DNA of 64,000 nt from an uncultured Sphingomonadaceae bacterium (GCA_947497455.1 CANMGU010000002.1:1210506-1274505), one strand, 5' to 3'; numbered from the stretch's first letter, positions 54,027 through 62,077 are shown. The notes: generated from the letters alone by a model not told the origin. Made by a program: numbers and translations.

Positions 54027-54821
54027 ATGATGGATTTTAACAAGCTATTCTCGCTTGACGGTCGTGTTGCATTGGTCACAGGCGGCCACCGGGGTATTGG
54101 CCGGATGATCTCGGAAGGCTTCCTGGCCCAAGGTGCGAAAGTCTACATCTCCGGTCGTAAGGCAGATGCCTGTGATGCGGCGGCATCTGAAATGGGTGAA
54201 AATTGTATATCTGTGCCCGGCGATGTCAGCACCGTGGAGGGTTGTAAGGCCCTTGCTGCGGAGATTGCCAAGCATGAAGAGAAGCTCGACATATTGATCA
54301 ACAACGCTGGCGTGGCTTGGGGTGAGGAATATCTCAGTTTCCCAGAATCGGGTTGGGACAAGGTGATGGACACCAATGTCAAAGGCCTGTTCTTCCTGAC
54401 TCAGGCGCTGCATCCCCAGCTGAAAGCAGCAGCCAGCTTCGATCGGCCGGCAAAAGTCGTCAATATCGCTTCAATCGATGGCTTCAAGGTCAATCCTTGG
54501 GAAACCTATAGCTATCAGGCATCAAAAGCGGCAGTGGTTCATCTTACCCGTAAGATGGCTTCCAAGCTGATTTCAGACGACATCATCATGACCGGTATCG
54601 CTCCGGGAGCCTTTGCTTCGAACATGAACAAAGCGGCGCGCGACTATGAAGATGCCGTCGAAAAAGGTATCCCCGCCAAACGCATTGGCCGGCCCGAAGA
54701 CATGGCCGCAGCGGCTATCTATCTGTCCAGTAGTGCGGGCGACTATGTGGTGGGCACGACCCTGATTGTTGACGGCGGTGTTGTGAATGCGGCCAACCCC
54801 GGAGCAACGATAGAGCCCTAA
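54027..54821 (+). CDS. SDR-family oxidoreductase (RhlG/FabG-like)
   Basis: 264 residues. TGGHRGIGR (cofactor loop; His in place of the more usual Gly/Ser), ISGRKADACDAA (Arg after strand 2, NADPH preference), NNAGVAWG, catalytic Ser in NIASIDG and YQASK (YxxxK), ending GTTLIVDGG. The GRK and ETYSYQASKAAV pattern resembles RhlG-type 3-oxoacyl reductases. Third gene of the plus-strand ACAD run, probably acting on the next hydroxy- or ketoacyl intermediate. Start at 54027 or one codon later. Confidence 0.92.
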   Translation: MMDFNKLFSLDGRVALVTGGHRGIGRMISEGFLAQGAKVYISGRKADACDAAASEMGENCISVPGDVSTVEGCKALAAEIAKHEEKLDILINNAGVAWGEEYLSFPESGWDKVMDTNVKGLFFLTQALHPQLKAAASFDRPAKVVNIASIDGFKVNPWETYSYQASKAAVVHLTRKMASKLISDDIIMTGIAPGAFASNMNKAARDYEDAVEKGIPAKRIGRPEDMAAAAIYLSSSAGDYVVGTTLIVDGGVVNAANPGATIEP

Positions 54822-54857
54822 CACCTACAGGGCTTAACACATCCACTTGACCTAGTC

Positions 54858-54895
54858 TCTCCATACTGTATTATCCAAACAATACAGTATGGAGA
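54858..54895 (+). promoter_or_regulatory. 15-bp perfect hairpin sequestering the lipoprotein ribosome site
   Basis: TCTCCATACTGTATT (54858-54872) pairs without mismatch with AATACAGTATGGAGA (54881-54895), loop of 8. The 3' arm contains GGAG, the only Shine-Dalgarno candidate, seven bases before ATG 54902. On a transcript the site would be fully paired, so translation could be locked. As DNA it could be an operator, and as RNA it could also terminate the preceding SDR operon, with a short T4 stretch after it. Confidence 0.7.
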
Positions 54896-54901
54896 TTTTC
54901 G

Positions 54902-55435
54902 ATGAACAATAAGTTTCTTGTCGCGCTTGCCGCCGTTCCGTTGACCCTGTCCGCTTGCTCTGGCTCTGAGACGGAACAAGGTGATGACGGTTTCGAAATG
55001 TCGATTGATGTGGACGGTGAGGGGGGCGACAAAGCCGACAGCATCAAAATCGGCGGTAAAGGTGGAGATAGCAAATTTTCAATCAAGACTGACGGCTTCT
55101 CGATGGATGTCGATCTCCCCCAGATTTCCATTGATAGTGACGATTTTGATTTGAACAACGTATCGCTATATCCAGGTTCGAAAGTTACAGGGCTGAATGT
55201 GGAAGATAAAGACGGCGAAGGCGGAAAGGTCATTTTGAACTTTGATGCACCAACCAGTACCGCCGATTTGGTATCCTGGTTCGAACAGAAAATGACGGAC
55301 GAAAACTTCGTTGTGGAAAAGGATGGCAATACGCTTTCCGGCAAAACTGACGAAGGCGATCCGTTTCTGCTTGAACTAACCGAAAAGGGTGCGGACGAAA
55401 CTAGCGGTAAGCTTGAGTTTTCGGAAACCAACTGA
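54902..55435 (+). CDS. Predicted lipoprotein, acidic, unknown function
   Basis: 177 residues. Signal peptide with lipobox LSAC (Cys19), so lipid-anchored in the outer or inner membrane. Mature region is strongly acidic with Asp/Gly/Lys alternation (about 25-85), then KVTGLNVEDKDGEGGKVILNFDAPTSTADLVSWFEQKM, which resembles small exported proteins of sphingomonads. No family recognised. The ribosome site is inside the hairpin at 54858-54895, an unusual arrangement. A similar short hairpin precedes the next gene. Confidence 0.82.
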   Translation: MNNKFLVALAAVPLTLSACSGSETEQGDDGFEMSIDVDGEGGDKADSIKIGGKGGDSKFSIKTDGFSMDVDLPQISIDSDDFDLNNVSLYPGSKVTGLNVEDKDGEGGKVILNFDAPTSTADLVSWFEQKMTDENFVVEKDGNTLSGKTDEGDPFLLELTEKGADETSGKLEFSETN

Positions 55436-55507
55436 TCGAAAGCGGCCGGATAGTCGCGGTACAACTATTTACACAATTTGGTGAACCTGTTCAGCTTCTC
55501 GCGAAAA

Positions 55508-55539
55508 TGCTATGCTATGGTGAATGGCATAACATAGCA
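55508..55539 (+). promoter_or_regulatory. Inverted repeat overlapping the DUF4197 leader
   Basis: TGCTATG (55508-55514, repeated at 55513-55519) pairs with CATAGCA (55533-55539). The right arm ends at the GGAG ribosome site of the DUF4197 gene, so partial occlusion is possible, though weaker than the 15-bp hairpin at 54858. Confidence 0.4.
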
Positions 55540-55550
55540 GGAGCGGGATA

Positions 55551-56237
55551 ATGCGGAATATAGCCAAGAAACTGAAACTGATTGCAGCAACGACGATGAT
55601 GGCGGTGCCATTATCGATGACCCCGCTATTATCCGCCCCGGCGCATGCACAATCTACCGGAGTGAAGAGCCTGTTGGGCAATGCGTCTGATGGTGCGCTT
55701 GACAAATTGTCACAACCCGGAGCCTTTTACGCCGATAAGGCGGTGCGTGTTTTATTGCCGGGCCCCTTGAAAAACGCGACCAAGATCTTGCGTTTTACCA
55801 GCAAGGCGGGCTTGACCAAAGACATCACCAAAAACCTGAATGATGCAGCTGGCAAGGCAGCGCTGGAAGCCAAGCCGATATTTCGATCAGCTATCGACAA
55901 TCTGACTCTGACGGACGGCGTGGGTATCGTTACCGGCGGCGGGACTGGCGGAACTGATTATCTGCGCAAGACCTCGGGTGAGGAACTCGCGGTGAAAATC
56001 CGCCCGCTGGTTGAGAAAGCCCTTGGCGAGGTCGGTGCTTATAAACAGGTCGAAAGTCTTGGCTCTATCTCTGCTCTGTCTTCACTGGGCGGTCTTGACC
56101 TTTCCCGTGATGGTTTGACCGATAGTGTAACAGAACAGGCGATGGACGGTATCTTCTCCTATATCGGTGCGGAAGAGAGCAAGTTCCGCAAAAACCCATT
56201 GAAGAAGGGTAAGAAGCTGCTCGAAGGCATTCTTTAG
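55551..56237 (+). CDS. DUF4197 exported protein
   Basis: 228 residues. Signal peptide about 1-35 (TPLLSAPAHAQ). The rest matches DUF4197: FYADKAVRVLLPGPLKNATKIL, TLTDGVGIVTGGGTGGTDYLRK, and DGIFSYIGAEESKFRKNP near the end. Periplasmic protein of unknown function, widespread in proteobacteria. ATG 55551 has AGGAGCGGG upstream. No partner genes nearby. Confidence 0.9.
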   Translation: MRNIAKKLKLIAATTMMAVPLSMTPLLSAPAHAQSTGVKSLLGNASDGALDKLSQPGAFYADKAVRVLLPGPLKNATKILRFTSKAGLTKDITKNLNDAAGKAALEAKPIFRSAIDNLTLTDGVGIVTGGGTGGTDYLRKTSGEELAVKIRPLVEKALGEVGAYKQVESLGSISALSSLGGLDLSRDGLTDSVTEQAMDGIFSYIGAEESKFRKNPLKKGKKLLEGIL

Positions 56238-56391
56238 GCAACGGCCTCGCGCCTCAATTGATTGCAAAAACTGCAACTAATCAATCTCCGTTTTCAATTG
56301 AAACTTAACGGTTTGACGACCATTTCCTGACTATCAGTTAGACAGGAAAAGTGATGTTTGATCGGCGTTTTTGATAACAGGAGTTAGTCCC

Positions 56392-56466
56392 ATGAAAACG
56401 CTTTTCAATATAGTAGCCGCCCTGAGTGTTAGTAGCATCATCATGATGACGACCATTCAGGTTTAA
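56392..56466 (+). CDS. 24-residue hydrophobic peptide
   Basis: From ATG 56392, with CAGGAG 8 bases upstream, a 24-residue product is encoded starting MKTLFNIVAALSVSSI and ending MMTTIQV. It looks like a lone signal or membrane helix with one N-terminal Lys. The strong ribosome site and the terminator-like hairpin 67 bp after its stop suggest a separate small transcript. It could be a membrane microprotein, a leader peptide or a toxin-like peptide; too short to be sure it is coding. Confidence 0.5.
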   Translation: MKTLFNIVAALSVSSIIMMTTIQV

Positions 56467-56532
56467 CGACTACAGATTTTTCAGTCCCGGTTGCCTCCCC
56501 CTCCTCCCGATGGGCACCGAGACTGTTCCGAC

Positions 56533-56590
56533 GGCCCGGCCCTTTCAAGATATCCCCCTATGTGAAAGGCCGGGCCAACGGATTTTTACG
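56533..56590 (+). terminator. Terminator-like hairpin after the 24-residue peptide
   Basis: GGCCCGGCCCTTTCA (56533-56547) pairs with TGAAAGGCCGGGCC (56563-56576) with one bulged C, about 14 pairs. AACGGATTTTT follows, so the T tract is offset by several bases. Confidence 0.65.
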
Positions 56591-56645
56591 TTGTCCACAA
56601 TCCGGCCAGTGTTTTTCCACAAGAAAGATCAGCATCTGTGGATAA
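56591..56645. other. Cluster of three DnaA-box-like sites
   Basis: TTGTCCACA (56591-56599), TTTTCCACA (56613-56621) and TGTGGATAA (56637-56645, the perfect box TTATCCACA on the other strand) lie within 55 bp, with start-to-start spacing of 22 and 24 bp, close to two helical turns. The surrounding kilobase is gene-poor. Such clusters mark origins or DnaA-regulated or titrating loci. No dnaA or other replication gene is in the window. Confidence 0.55.
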
Positions 56646-57040
56646 GTCGCCTTTCAGCATTTGGAGCGACTCGCAAACCCGTGTCATATACAATTCATCG
56701 GACGGAGTTTGATCCAACCAGCGACAAGTCAGCAATGACCCGTTGGGGCGATTTAGAGCCAGAAGATAATCGAGACGAACATAGTGTTTTTCGCAAGGAA
56801 AATAAGATGATCTTTCGATTGATGATTGGAAAAAACCCGAGAAGCAAAGGCGCAAGCCGGAGTGGATCAGATGGACAACAATCATCGGGTGACTGGACCA
56901 ATATCGGGTTTAAACCGAAACAGAATTGCGCAAGCGAGGATGTGGAAAACCGAAAGCCATAACGGTATTGGCCCGGAAACCGGACGCCGGACAAGCGGAC
57001 GTTGAAATCGCAAGAGGACAGCATCCCCAATCAGGCGCAG
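56646..57040 (+). other. 395-bp stretch with no confirmed gene, ending in a strong terminator
   Basis: No recognisable protein. Two weak plus-strand frames exist: one from 56808 (about 51 residues, basic) and one from ATG 56871 to 57005 (44 residues, Asn/Arg-rich, with GGAG upstream). Neither resembles a known family. Because a classic terminator follows at 57041 without a clear gene, the region could encode a non-coding RNA or a small basic peptide. Confidence 0.35.
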
Positions 57041-57088
57041 TGGGAGCCGTGAACCGAACTTGTTCGGCGACCGGCTCCCATTTTTTTT
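57041..57088 (+). terminator. Strong intrinsic terminator without an obvious upstream gene
   Basis: TGGGAGCCG (57041-57049) pairs with CGGCTCCCA (57072-57080), followed by eight T. The loop holds a second stem, CCGAAC with GTTCGG. It must end a transcript coming from the gene-poor stretch to its left. Confidence 0.85.
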
Positions 57089-57132
57089 GCGCGCTCTATG
57101 CCGGCCGTCACCTGCAGCATGATTGCGCTGGC

Positions 57133-57207
57133 TCACTTTGACCCGGCCCGCCTTCACCCATTCCGCCTTCACCCAATTCGACTTTACCCGGCTCGCTTTG
57201 ACGCGAT
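57133..57207. repeat. Five 15-bp degenerate tandem repeats
   Basis: Units start at 57133, 57148, 57163, 57178 and 57193. The two central units, CCGCCTTCACCCATT and CCGCCTTCACCCAAT, are nearly identical; the outer ones follow the pattern TCGCTTTGACCCGGC. On the minus strand they would encode repeated [RW]-V-K-x-x, but no gene is there. A minisatellite just upstream of the SDR gene. Confidence 0.75.
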
Positions 57208-57335
57208 TGGTGATGATCCCGTTCTTTTTGATAGGTCCTTTCAACCATATTTTCCTTTCCGCTTCGCAGCTGGTATCGCTCAGCGGATTGAAAGGCATAA
57301 AATATGCCGCAACTGCTAATCTAGGACAGGACAAT

Positions 57336-58232
57336 ATGGATATTTCAAAACTCATGTTTCGCGAAGACCTGATGAAGGGTGAGCGTATATTGATCACGGG
57401 CGGCGGCACCGGTCTAGGCAAGGAGATGGCTGAGGGTTTCCTGAAGCTTGGCGCTGAAGTCCATATTTGCGGTCGCCGCGGCGATGTCTGTAAAGCGACG
57501 GCCGAGGAGTTGGTTGAAAAACATGGCGGCACGGTGGTCCCGCATCCGTGTGACATTCGCAATGCGGAGATGATCAGCGAGATGAACGACCTGATCTGGT
57601 CGCAGCATGGCCCGCTGACCGGACTTGTCAATAACGCAGCCGGCAATTTCATTTCGCGGACCGAGGATCTGTCGGTGCGCGGTTTTGACGCGATTGCCAA
57701 TATCGTCTTCCACGGCACATTCTATATGACCCATGATATTGGCAAGCGCTGGATCGCGGCCGGTGACCAAGGAAGCGTGCTTTCCATCCTGACCACCTGG
57801 GTGTGGAATGGCGGACCGTTTACAGTTCCGTCGGCTATGTCCAAAGCTGGGATCAATGTCATGACGCAGAGTCTGGCCACCGAATGGGCGCGCTATGGCT
57901 TGCGCCTGAACGCCATTGCACCGGGCGCTTTCCCGACCGAAGGCATGTCCAACCGTCTCGCACCGAGCAAAAGTGATCAGGATAAGATGAGCAGCAGCGT
58001 CCCGATGGGCCGCGTCGGCGAAATGGATGAACTGGTGAATCTTGCCGCCTATCTGATCGGACCGGGATCGCAATATCTGACCGGACAGACCATTGCGATT
58101 GATGGCGGTGCCTACAACGCAACTGGCGGCAATTTTTCCGCCCTGACCGCGTGGGGTGACGAACAATGGCAGGCGGCGCGCCAAGCGATTGAGGGGCAGA
58201 ATAAGAAGGACCGCGCCAAACGCACAGTGTAA
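57336..58232 (+). CDS. 2,4-dienoyl-CoA reductase-type SDR (DECR family)
   Basis: 298 residues from ATG 57336; the frame upstream to 57123 passes through tandem repeats and is not coding-like. TGGGTGLGKEMAEGFLKLGAEV is the DECR cofactor region, and VPSAMSKAGINVMTQSLATEWARYGLRLNAIAPG matches the DECR active-site helix, which has Ser-Ala in front of the catalytic Lys instead of the YxxxK Tyr. It reduces 2,4-dienoyl-CoAs from unsaturated fatty acids with NADPH. Unrelated to flavin-type FadH. Isolated gene, but functionally akin to the ACAD cluster 3 kb away. Confidence 0.9.
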   Translation: MDISKLMFREDLMKGERILITGGGTGLGKEMAEGFLKLGAEVHICGRRGDVCKATAEELVEKHGGTVVPHPCDIRNAEMISEMNDLIWSQHGPLTGLVNNAAGNFISRTEDLSVRGFDAIANIVFHGTFYMTHDIGKRWIAAGDQGSVLSILTTWVWNGGPFTVPSAMSKAGINVMTQSLATEWARYGLRLNAIAPGAFPTEGMSNRLAPSKSDQDKMSSSVPMGRVGEMDELVNLAAYLIGPGSQYLTGQTIAIDGGAYNATGGNFSALTAWGDEQWQAARQAIEGQNKKDRAKRTV

Positions 58233-58247
58233 TTGCAACGGCCTCGG

Positions 58248-58838
58248 TTACTCCGTAGCGCCTAGTTGCTCTTCGATCATCGCCTCCACGTCGGTAACGG
58301 TCGTGCATTTTTTGGCAAAATTATCGCACATCGCCTCAAATGCCCCCGGGTCGGTTTCGCGCCGATGCCAGAGAGTCAGATCGGGCTGCGCCTCTGGTAA
58401 TTCCGCCGGCGCAACCTGCTTCAGGCTGCTATAGGTTTCTGGCGACATAGTCTCGGCCAGCTCGGCGTTATAGTCTGCTGCAACGTCCCAGCGCGGGCCG
58501 GCATAATAGACCGCAGCATACATGATCCGCGCCTTTGCTCCGCTGACCTTTGAAGTACGCATTGCTTCGTAAAACATCCTGTGCGTCGCTTTCCATCCCC
58601 GAGTGCGGACATCGCAATACCAGTCGTGCACTACAGATGCCTTGCGATAGCGGCCGACAAACGGACTGCCCAGAATCGACCAAGCAAATTTCGGTATCGA
58701 CGCTCCGTTCACCCGGGTCATGGCGGGTACGCTCCACACCAGCTGCTCATCATCGATAAAGGCAAAGCGATTGAGCAGCGTCATGATCCGCCCATCCTCA
58801 TCCCATTCAAAGCGTGGCCGTCCGGTATAATGTGCCAT
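58248..58838 (-). CDS. DUF1353 domain-containing protein
   Basis: 196 residues. DUF1353 features: VPAMTRVNGASIPKFAWSILG SPFVGRYRKASVVHDWYC and ATHRMFYEAMRTSKV, with His-Asp in VVHDWY. The family is common in phages and in bacteria carrying phage remnants; function unknown, perhaps related to host-surface or lysis modules. No other phage gene is recognisable nearby, so it may be a lone acquired gene. Convergent with the DECR-like SDR (15 bp between stops). Confidence 0.88.
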   Translation of the reverse strand: MAHYTGRPRFEWDEDGRIMTLLNRFAFIDDEQLVWSVPAMTRVNGASIPKFAWSILGSPFVGRYRKASVVHDWYCDVRTRGWKATHRMFYEAMRTSKVSGAKARIMYAAVYYAGPRWDVAADYNAELAETMSPETYSSLKQVAPAELPEAQPDLTLWHRRETDPGAFEAMCDNFAKKCTTVTDVEAMIEEQLGATE

Positions 58839-59644
58839 GTTCGTCCTTTTATGCCGGTTTTTCAGTTATTTTCCTGATCAGTATAACATATTTTCCAATC
58901 AGTGATCCTCATCACAATATTGTGCAAAATCTTCCGCTACCACAATCAGGCGATGTCGCTTAGTTCGCACCAGTTTGCGGGGGGCGGCGACATCGCACTT
59001 CCCTTTGGGAAGCCCCTTGTGGGTAATCCTCCGGAAGTCCGATGGTGATGCGACCCTGCCATCGGATTTCTTGGATGGGGGCAATCCGCAGCAATCATCT
59101 CACGGCGCTTTTTTTTCAACATATTCTCTCTCCGAGTGAGCCTGATCACAGTTATTTTATCTTTTTGGGCGATAATAGGGTTTACGGCGGCTTAAGCTTC
59201 ACGCGATGGCACCGTAAATATCGGGAGTCCGGCGGCATCTGCGACCCAGCCGTCGGGCTCTCTCCGATTTTGCCGCTATCTAGCAATCACTCTGTGGTTG
59301 CGTCCGACCGGTGAGCTGGTTGGTGGCCAAACCAGTGCGCAGTTGACAGTGTGAACCAGTCCCGATGCGCCGTTTCGGCTCATGCTGCCGTCCGGATATT
59401 CCCGCAATTGGCCAGAGCACCGAGAAATCTGGCGCGCACCTCCGCGGTCCAGCCATCGTGACGCGGAGTAGGCAAAAACAGGTTTGGGCGCTTTGTGTTT
59501 CCGGCGTCCCTTTTGTCAGGATGACATCGTTTCAATGAGGTTAAATAGGTTATCTATGATAGACGAAAAAACCTATATGGATATATGTAGGAAAGGACTT
59601 TATGCGGGCGGCCATTTCATGTGCACCAGCCCTTTGGCAACTGA
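58839..59644. other. 806-bp gene-poor stretch
   Basis: No convincing gene. Short minus-strand frames near 58899-59149 are mutually inconsistent. The DNA is rich in local symmetry: CACAATATTGTG (58913-58924, perfect palindrome), CTTCCC/GGGAAG around 58997-59012, and TCCGATGG/CCATCGGA around 59038-59067. The right half (59160-59560) looks like decayed coding sequence or unstructured spacer. A structured RNA on the minus strand cannot be excluded. Confidence 0.4.
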
Positions 59645-60025
59645 TCAGCTCTTTACCGAACGTCTCGAAAGCAAAAGACAAAACAGTGCCGCAGCGGCGG
59701 GAACTGTTTGGACATAGAATATTTTGAAATCAGCCGTTGCCGCACCAAAGACGCCCGCAATAGCTACAAATAGCAGGAAGCAGACGGCAATATTGATCTT
59801 CCATTTTGCATCTTTGATCAACAGGGACCAAGTCAGTCCAGCAGCAAGAAATGCATTGTATATGCCCTGGTTGGCAGCCAAAACAGTGGTCGGCTCAAAC
59901 AATTCGGCAGGAATGGATTTGAATATTTCCGGGCCTCTGGTGGTCCATGCGAATATCTCGAACCAGGCTATATAGAAATGGAGCAACGCAATCAGCGCAA
60001 CGATAACCAGTCCGACAATTCTCAT
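59645..60025 (-). CDS. DUF1304 membrane protein
   Basis: 126 residues from ATG 60025 (GGAG upstream; a longer frame to 60196 lacks membrane character). Four predicted helices. DUF1304 signature: LIALLHFYIAWFEIFAWTTRGPEIF and NQGIYNAFLAAGLTWSLL. Small inner-membrane protein of unknown function. Its end overlaps a weak plus-strand frame (59556-59717) that I do not call. Confidence 0.88.
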   Translation of the reverse strand: MRIVGLVIVALIALLHFYIAWFEIFAWTTRGPEIFKSIPAELFEPTTVLAANQGIYNAFLAAGLTWSLLIKDAKWKINIAVCFLLFVAIAGVFGAATADFKIFYVQTVPAAAALFCLLLSRRSVKS

Positions 60026-60246
60026 AAAATTTTCTCCGTCATCAGACTCGTAGCACTGACCGGTCAGCTGGTCCAGAACAGGACAGGCAATCTTTCCCGT
60101 GCCAATTACGGAATATGGCCAAAATAGTCGCCAGTTTTCCGGGTAGTAGTCTTTCAAGAATACAAAGAAAATCCGGCGGATCGAAGGTAAATCCATCCGC
60201 CGGACTCATCGCTTGCGCGAAATATTCGAAAAGACCTAAGGGCGGC

Positions 60247-60702
60247 CTATCGAGGTTTATATTCCCGCAAAAGCATGCTGCTCTGCACGGTGCGATACTC
60301 GGCGCGGTTACCCGATTCTGTTATCTGCTGCTCGGCAGAAGATTTCATAAAGGCATCATATGCTTTATTGCGCCGTTCTGACTCTGCTGCATCCGGAATA
60401 CTGGAAAAGGTCGTCATCAGATAAAGTGTTGGCTCGCCATCACGTTGGTTCTCGTTGATGAGTATCTTATAGTCGCTGATCCAGCCTTTGGTCTTCGCAA
60501 ATTCCTGAACTTTGGTCCAATCGCCGGCAAGATGTCTTGCATATTTATACGCTCCGCCATCCTTGATATAAATACCGCTAACATTTGAATATTCACCGGC
60601 GACTAGCGGGAATTCCTGTGCATGGACCGTCGTGGGCAAAGCCATTGGCAGCGTCACGACCATGGCGGCAGCGGCCATCTTCATTTGTGCAATCATCTTC
60701 AT
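60247..60702 (-). CDS. Exported hypothetical protein
   Basis: 151 residues. Signal peptide about 1-28 (cleavage near VHA/QE). Mature part: FPLVAGEYSNVSGIYIKDGGAYKYARHLAGDWTKVQEFAKTKGWISDYKIL and then a helical end with YRTVQSSMLLREYKPR. The WTKVQEFAKTKGWISDYKIL segment has the look of dimeric alpha/beta-barrel (EthD/NIPSNAP-like) proteins, but this is only an impression. GGAGAAG precedes the start. Expressed between an MFS gene upstream and DUF1304 downstream, all on the minus strand. Confidence 0.75.
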   Translation of the reverse strand: MKMIAQMKMAAAAMVVTLPMALPTTVHAQEFPLVAGEYSNVSGIYIKDGGAYKYARHLAGDWTKVQEFAKTKGWISDYKILINENQRDGEPTLYLMTTFSSIPDAAESERRNKAYDAFMKSSAEQQITESGNRAEYRTVQSSMLLREYKPR

Positions 60703-60728
60703 TTTACTTCTCCTTGGTTGTTGAACGT

Positions 60729-62072
60729 TTAAATGTTTGGATTATCTCGGGGGAGGGCCGCCTTCGGTACCGCTTCAGACATCCCCACTTTGGCCAATAA
60801 GCATAGCGCGAGGGCCACCAGCGTTATTGCGGCAACCACATAATAGGTGACCGCATAACCACCGCTTTCGACCAGCCATCCGGAATTGCCAGACATCACG
60901 GATCGAGCCAAATTCGGAACCGCCATGAATAGTGCGAACTGGCTCGCCGCCACTGCCGGGTTGCAAATGCGCATGGCCCAAACGACCAGCAGGATCATCA
61001 GCAGAAGGCTCAATACATATTGCGCTGCAAAGACTATCATAAAGGTTCGATCCCCCTGCCAGCTGTCGAAGGTCGCACCTCCGATCACTGCGCAGCTGCC
61101 CACCAGGACAAACAACGTGCCGATGGCTTTGCGCAAGCCAATCAACCGTACAATCAGGGGAGATGTCAGGCCCACTGCAACGGCTGCGACCAGGCTGACA
61201 ATCGCCGAGAAGCTGGAATATTGATCGCTGCCCCAGCCCAGTTGTTGCACGGCGAGTGTCGGACTGACAGCATCAATAAATGCCCAATTTACCTGGACTA
61301 AAAAGACAGCCATCAGGAACAATATGGTCAGCGGCGAGATGATCGACCGATATATTCCTGCAATGATTGGCAACCATGCGCTGTGTTGCCGTTCCTCACA
61401 TTCGCGCGAAGCCGAACCTTTGCTCCATGGCAGCAAACGCTCACCAGGGCGTTCGCGGAAGATCACCACCACGGATGAGACGATGGCAACGAAAGCAGCG
61501 AATATCAGCGCCGTCGACGCGATATCACCTGACATAAGCAATTGTCCCGCAACAAAACTGGCAGCTGAAATCCCAAGTGCCTGTGAAGCGGCCATCAGGC
61601 CATTGACCATCGTGCGTTCGTCATCGGGCACCAGATCAACGGCCATCCCATCTACCGCGACGTCATTAAAGGTTGCGCACAGGTTGAGAGCAAAACAAAA
61701 TACCGCCAACATGCCGATCTGTTCAACAGTTGGCGCAACCATTGCCATAGCCAGCAGGACAATCGCCATCATGGCTTGCGCGGTGATAATCCAAACCCGG
61801 CGGCGCCCCATAGGTCTAAAGGTAAATCGGTCCATCAAAAGGCCGTTCACCAGTTTCAACGACCATGGCAGCAAAGCTATTCCCACAAAAGCGCCAACCT
61901 CCGTCGGAGTTGCGCCATTTGCCGCCAGCCAAGCCGAAATACCCACGGTCGATAGGCCAGCTGGTACGCCTTGCATAAAGTAAAGGATCGCCACAACGAT
62001 GAGGCGCGCCACCTTGCTCTCTGACAATGCAGGGACGGCCAGCCGTACTGGCAGCTTAACGGCTTGCTCCAT
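60729..62072 (-). CDS. MFS permease (AmpG-like)
   Basis: 447 residues from ATG 62072, 12 predicted helices. VARLIVVAILYFMQGVPAGLSTVGISAWLAANGATPTEVG and KLVNGLLMDRF TFRPMGRRRVWI, with the MFS motif A, are AmpG-like, so muropeptides or similar are possible cargo, though many AmpG-like proteins carry other solutes. A G11 tract directly before the ATG (62078-62088) holds the only ribosome-binding purines. An alternative ATG at 62090, in frame through the tract, would add six residues (MGGGDE). Confidence 0.88.
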   Translation of the reverse strand: MEQAVKLPVRLAVPALSESKVARLIVVAILYFMQGVPAGLSTVGISAWLAANGATPTEVGAFVGIALLPWSLKLVNGLLMDRFTFRPMGRRRVWIITAQAMMAIVLLAMAMVAPTVEQIGMLAVFCFALNLCATFNDVAVDGMAVDLVPDDERTMVNGLMAASQALGISAASFVAGQLLMSGDIASTALIFAAFVAIVSSVVVIFRERPGERLLPWSKGSASRECEERQHSAWLPIIAGIYRSIISPLTILFLMAVFLVQVNWAFIDAVSPTLAVQQLGWGSDQYSSFSAIVSLVAAVAVGLTSPLIVRLIGLRKAIGTLFVLVGSCAVIGGATFDSWQGDRTFMIVFAAQYVLSLLLMILLVVWAMRICNPAVAASQFALFMAVPNLARSVMSGNSGWLVESGGYAVTYYVVAAITLVALALCLLAKVGMSEAVPKAALPRDNPNI

Positions 62073-62077
62073 TTCAT

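Noticed and set aside
54861..54892. LexA-box-like CTGT...ACAG in the lipoprotein hairpin
   Set aside because: The spacing between CTGT and ACAG is 14 rather than 8 bases, so it is not a LexA site.
56510..56962. 150-residue plus-strand frame across the DnaA-box region
   Set aside because: It starts inside a terminator hairpin, has no ribosome site and no domain; coding character is absent.
58899..59149. Two short minus-strand frames (61 and 67 residues)
   Set aside because: They overlap in different frames over the same bases, have weak starts, and resemble no family; at best one could be real.
59556..59717. Short plus-strand frame with ATG at 59556 before DUF1304
   Set aside because: Overlaps the 3' end of the well-supported DUF1304 gene on the other strand and has no ribosome site.
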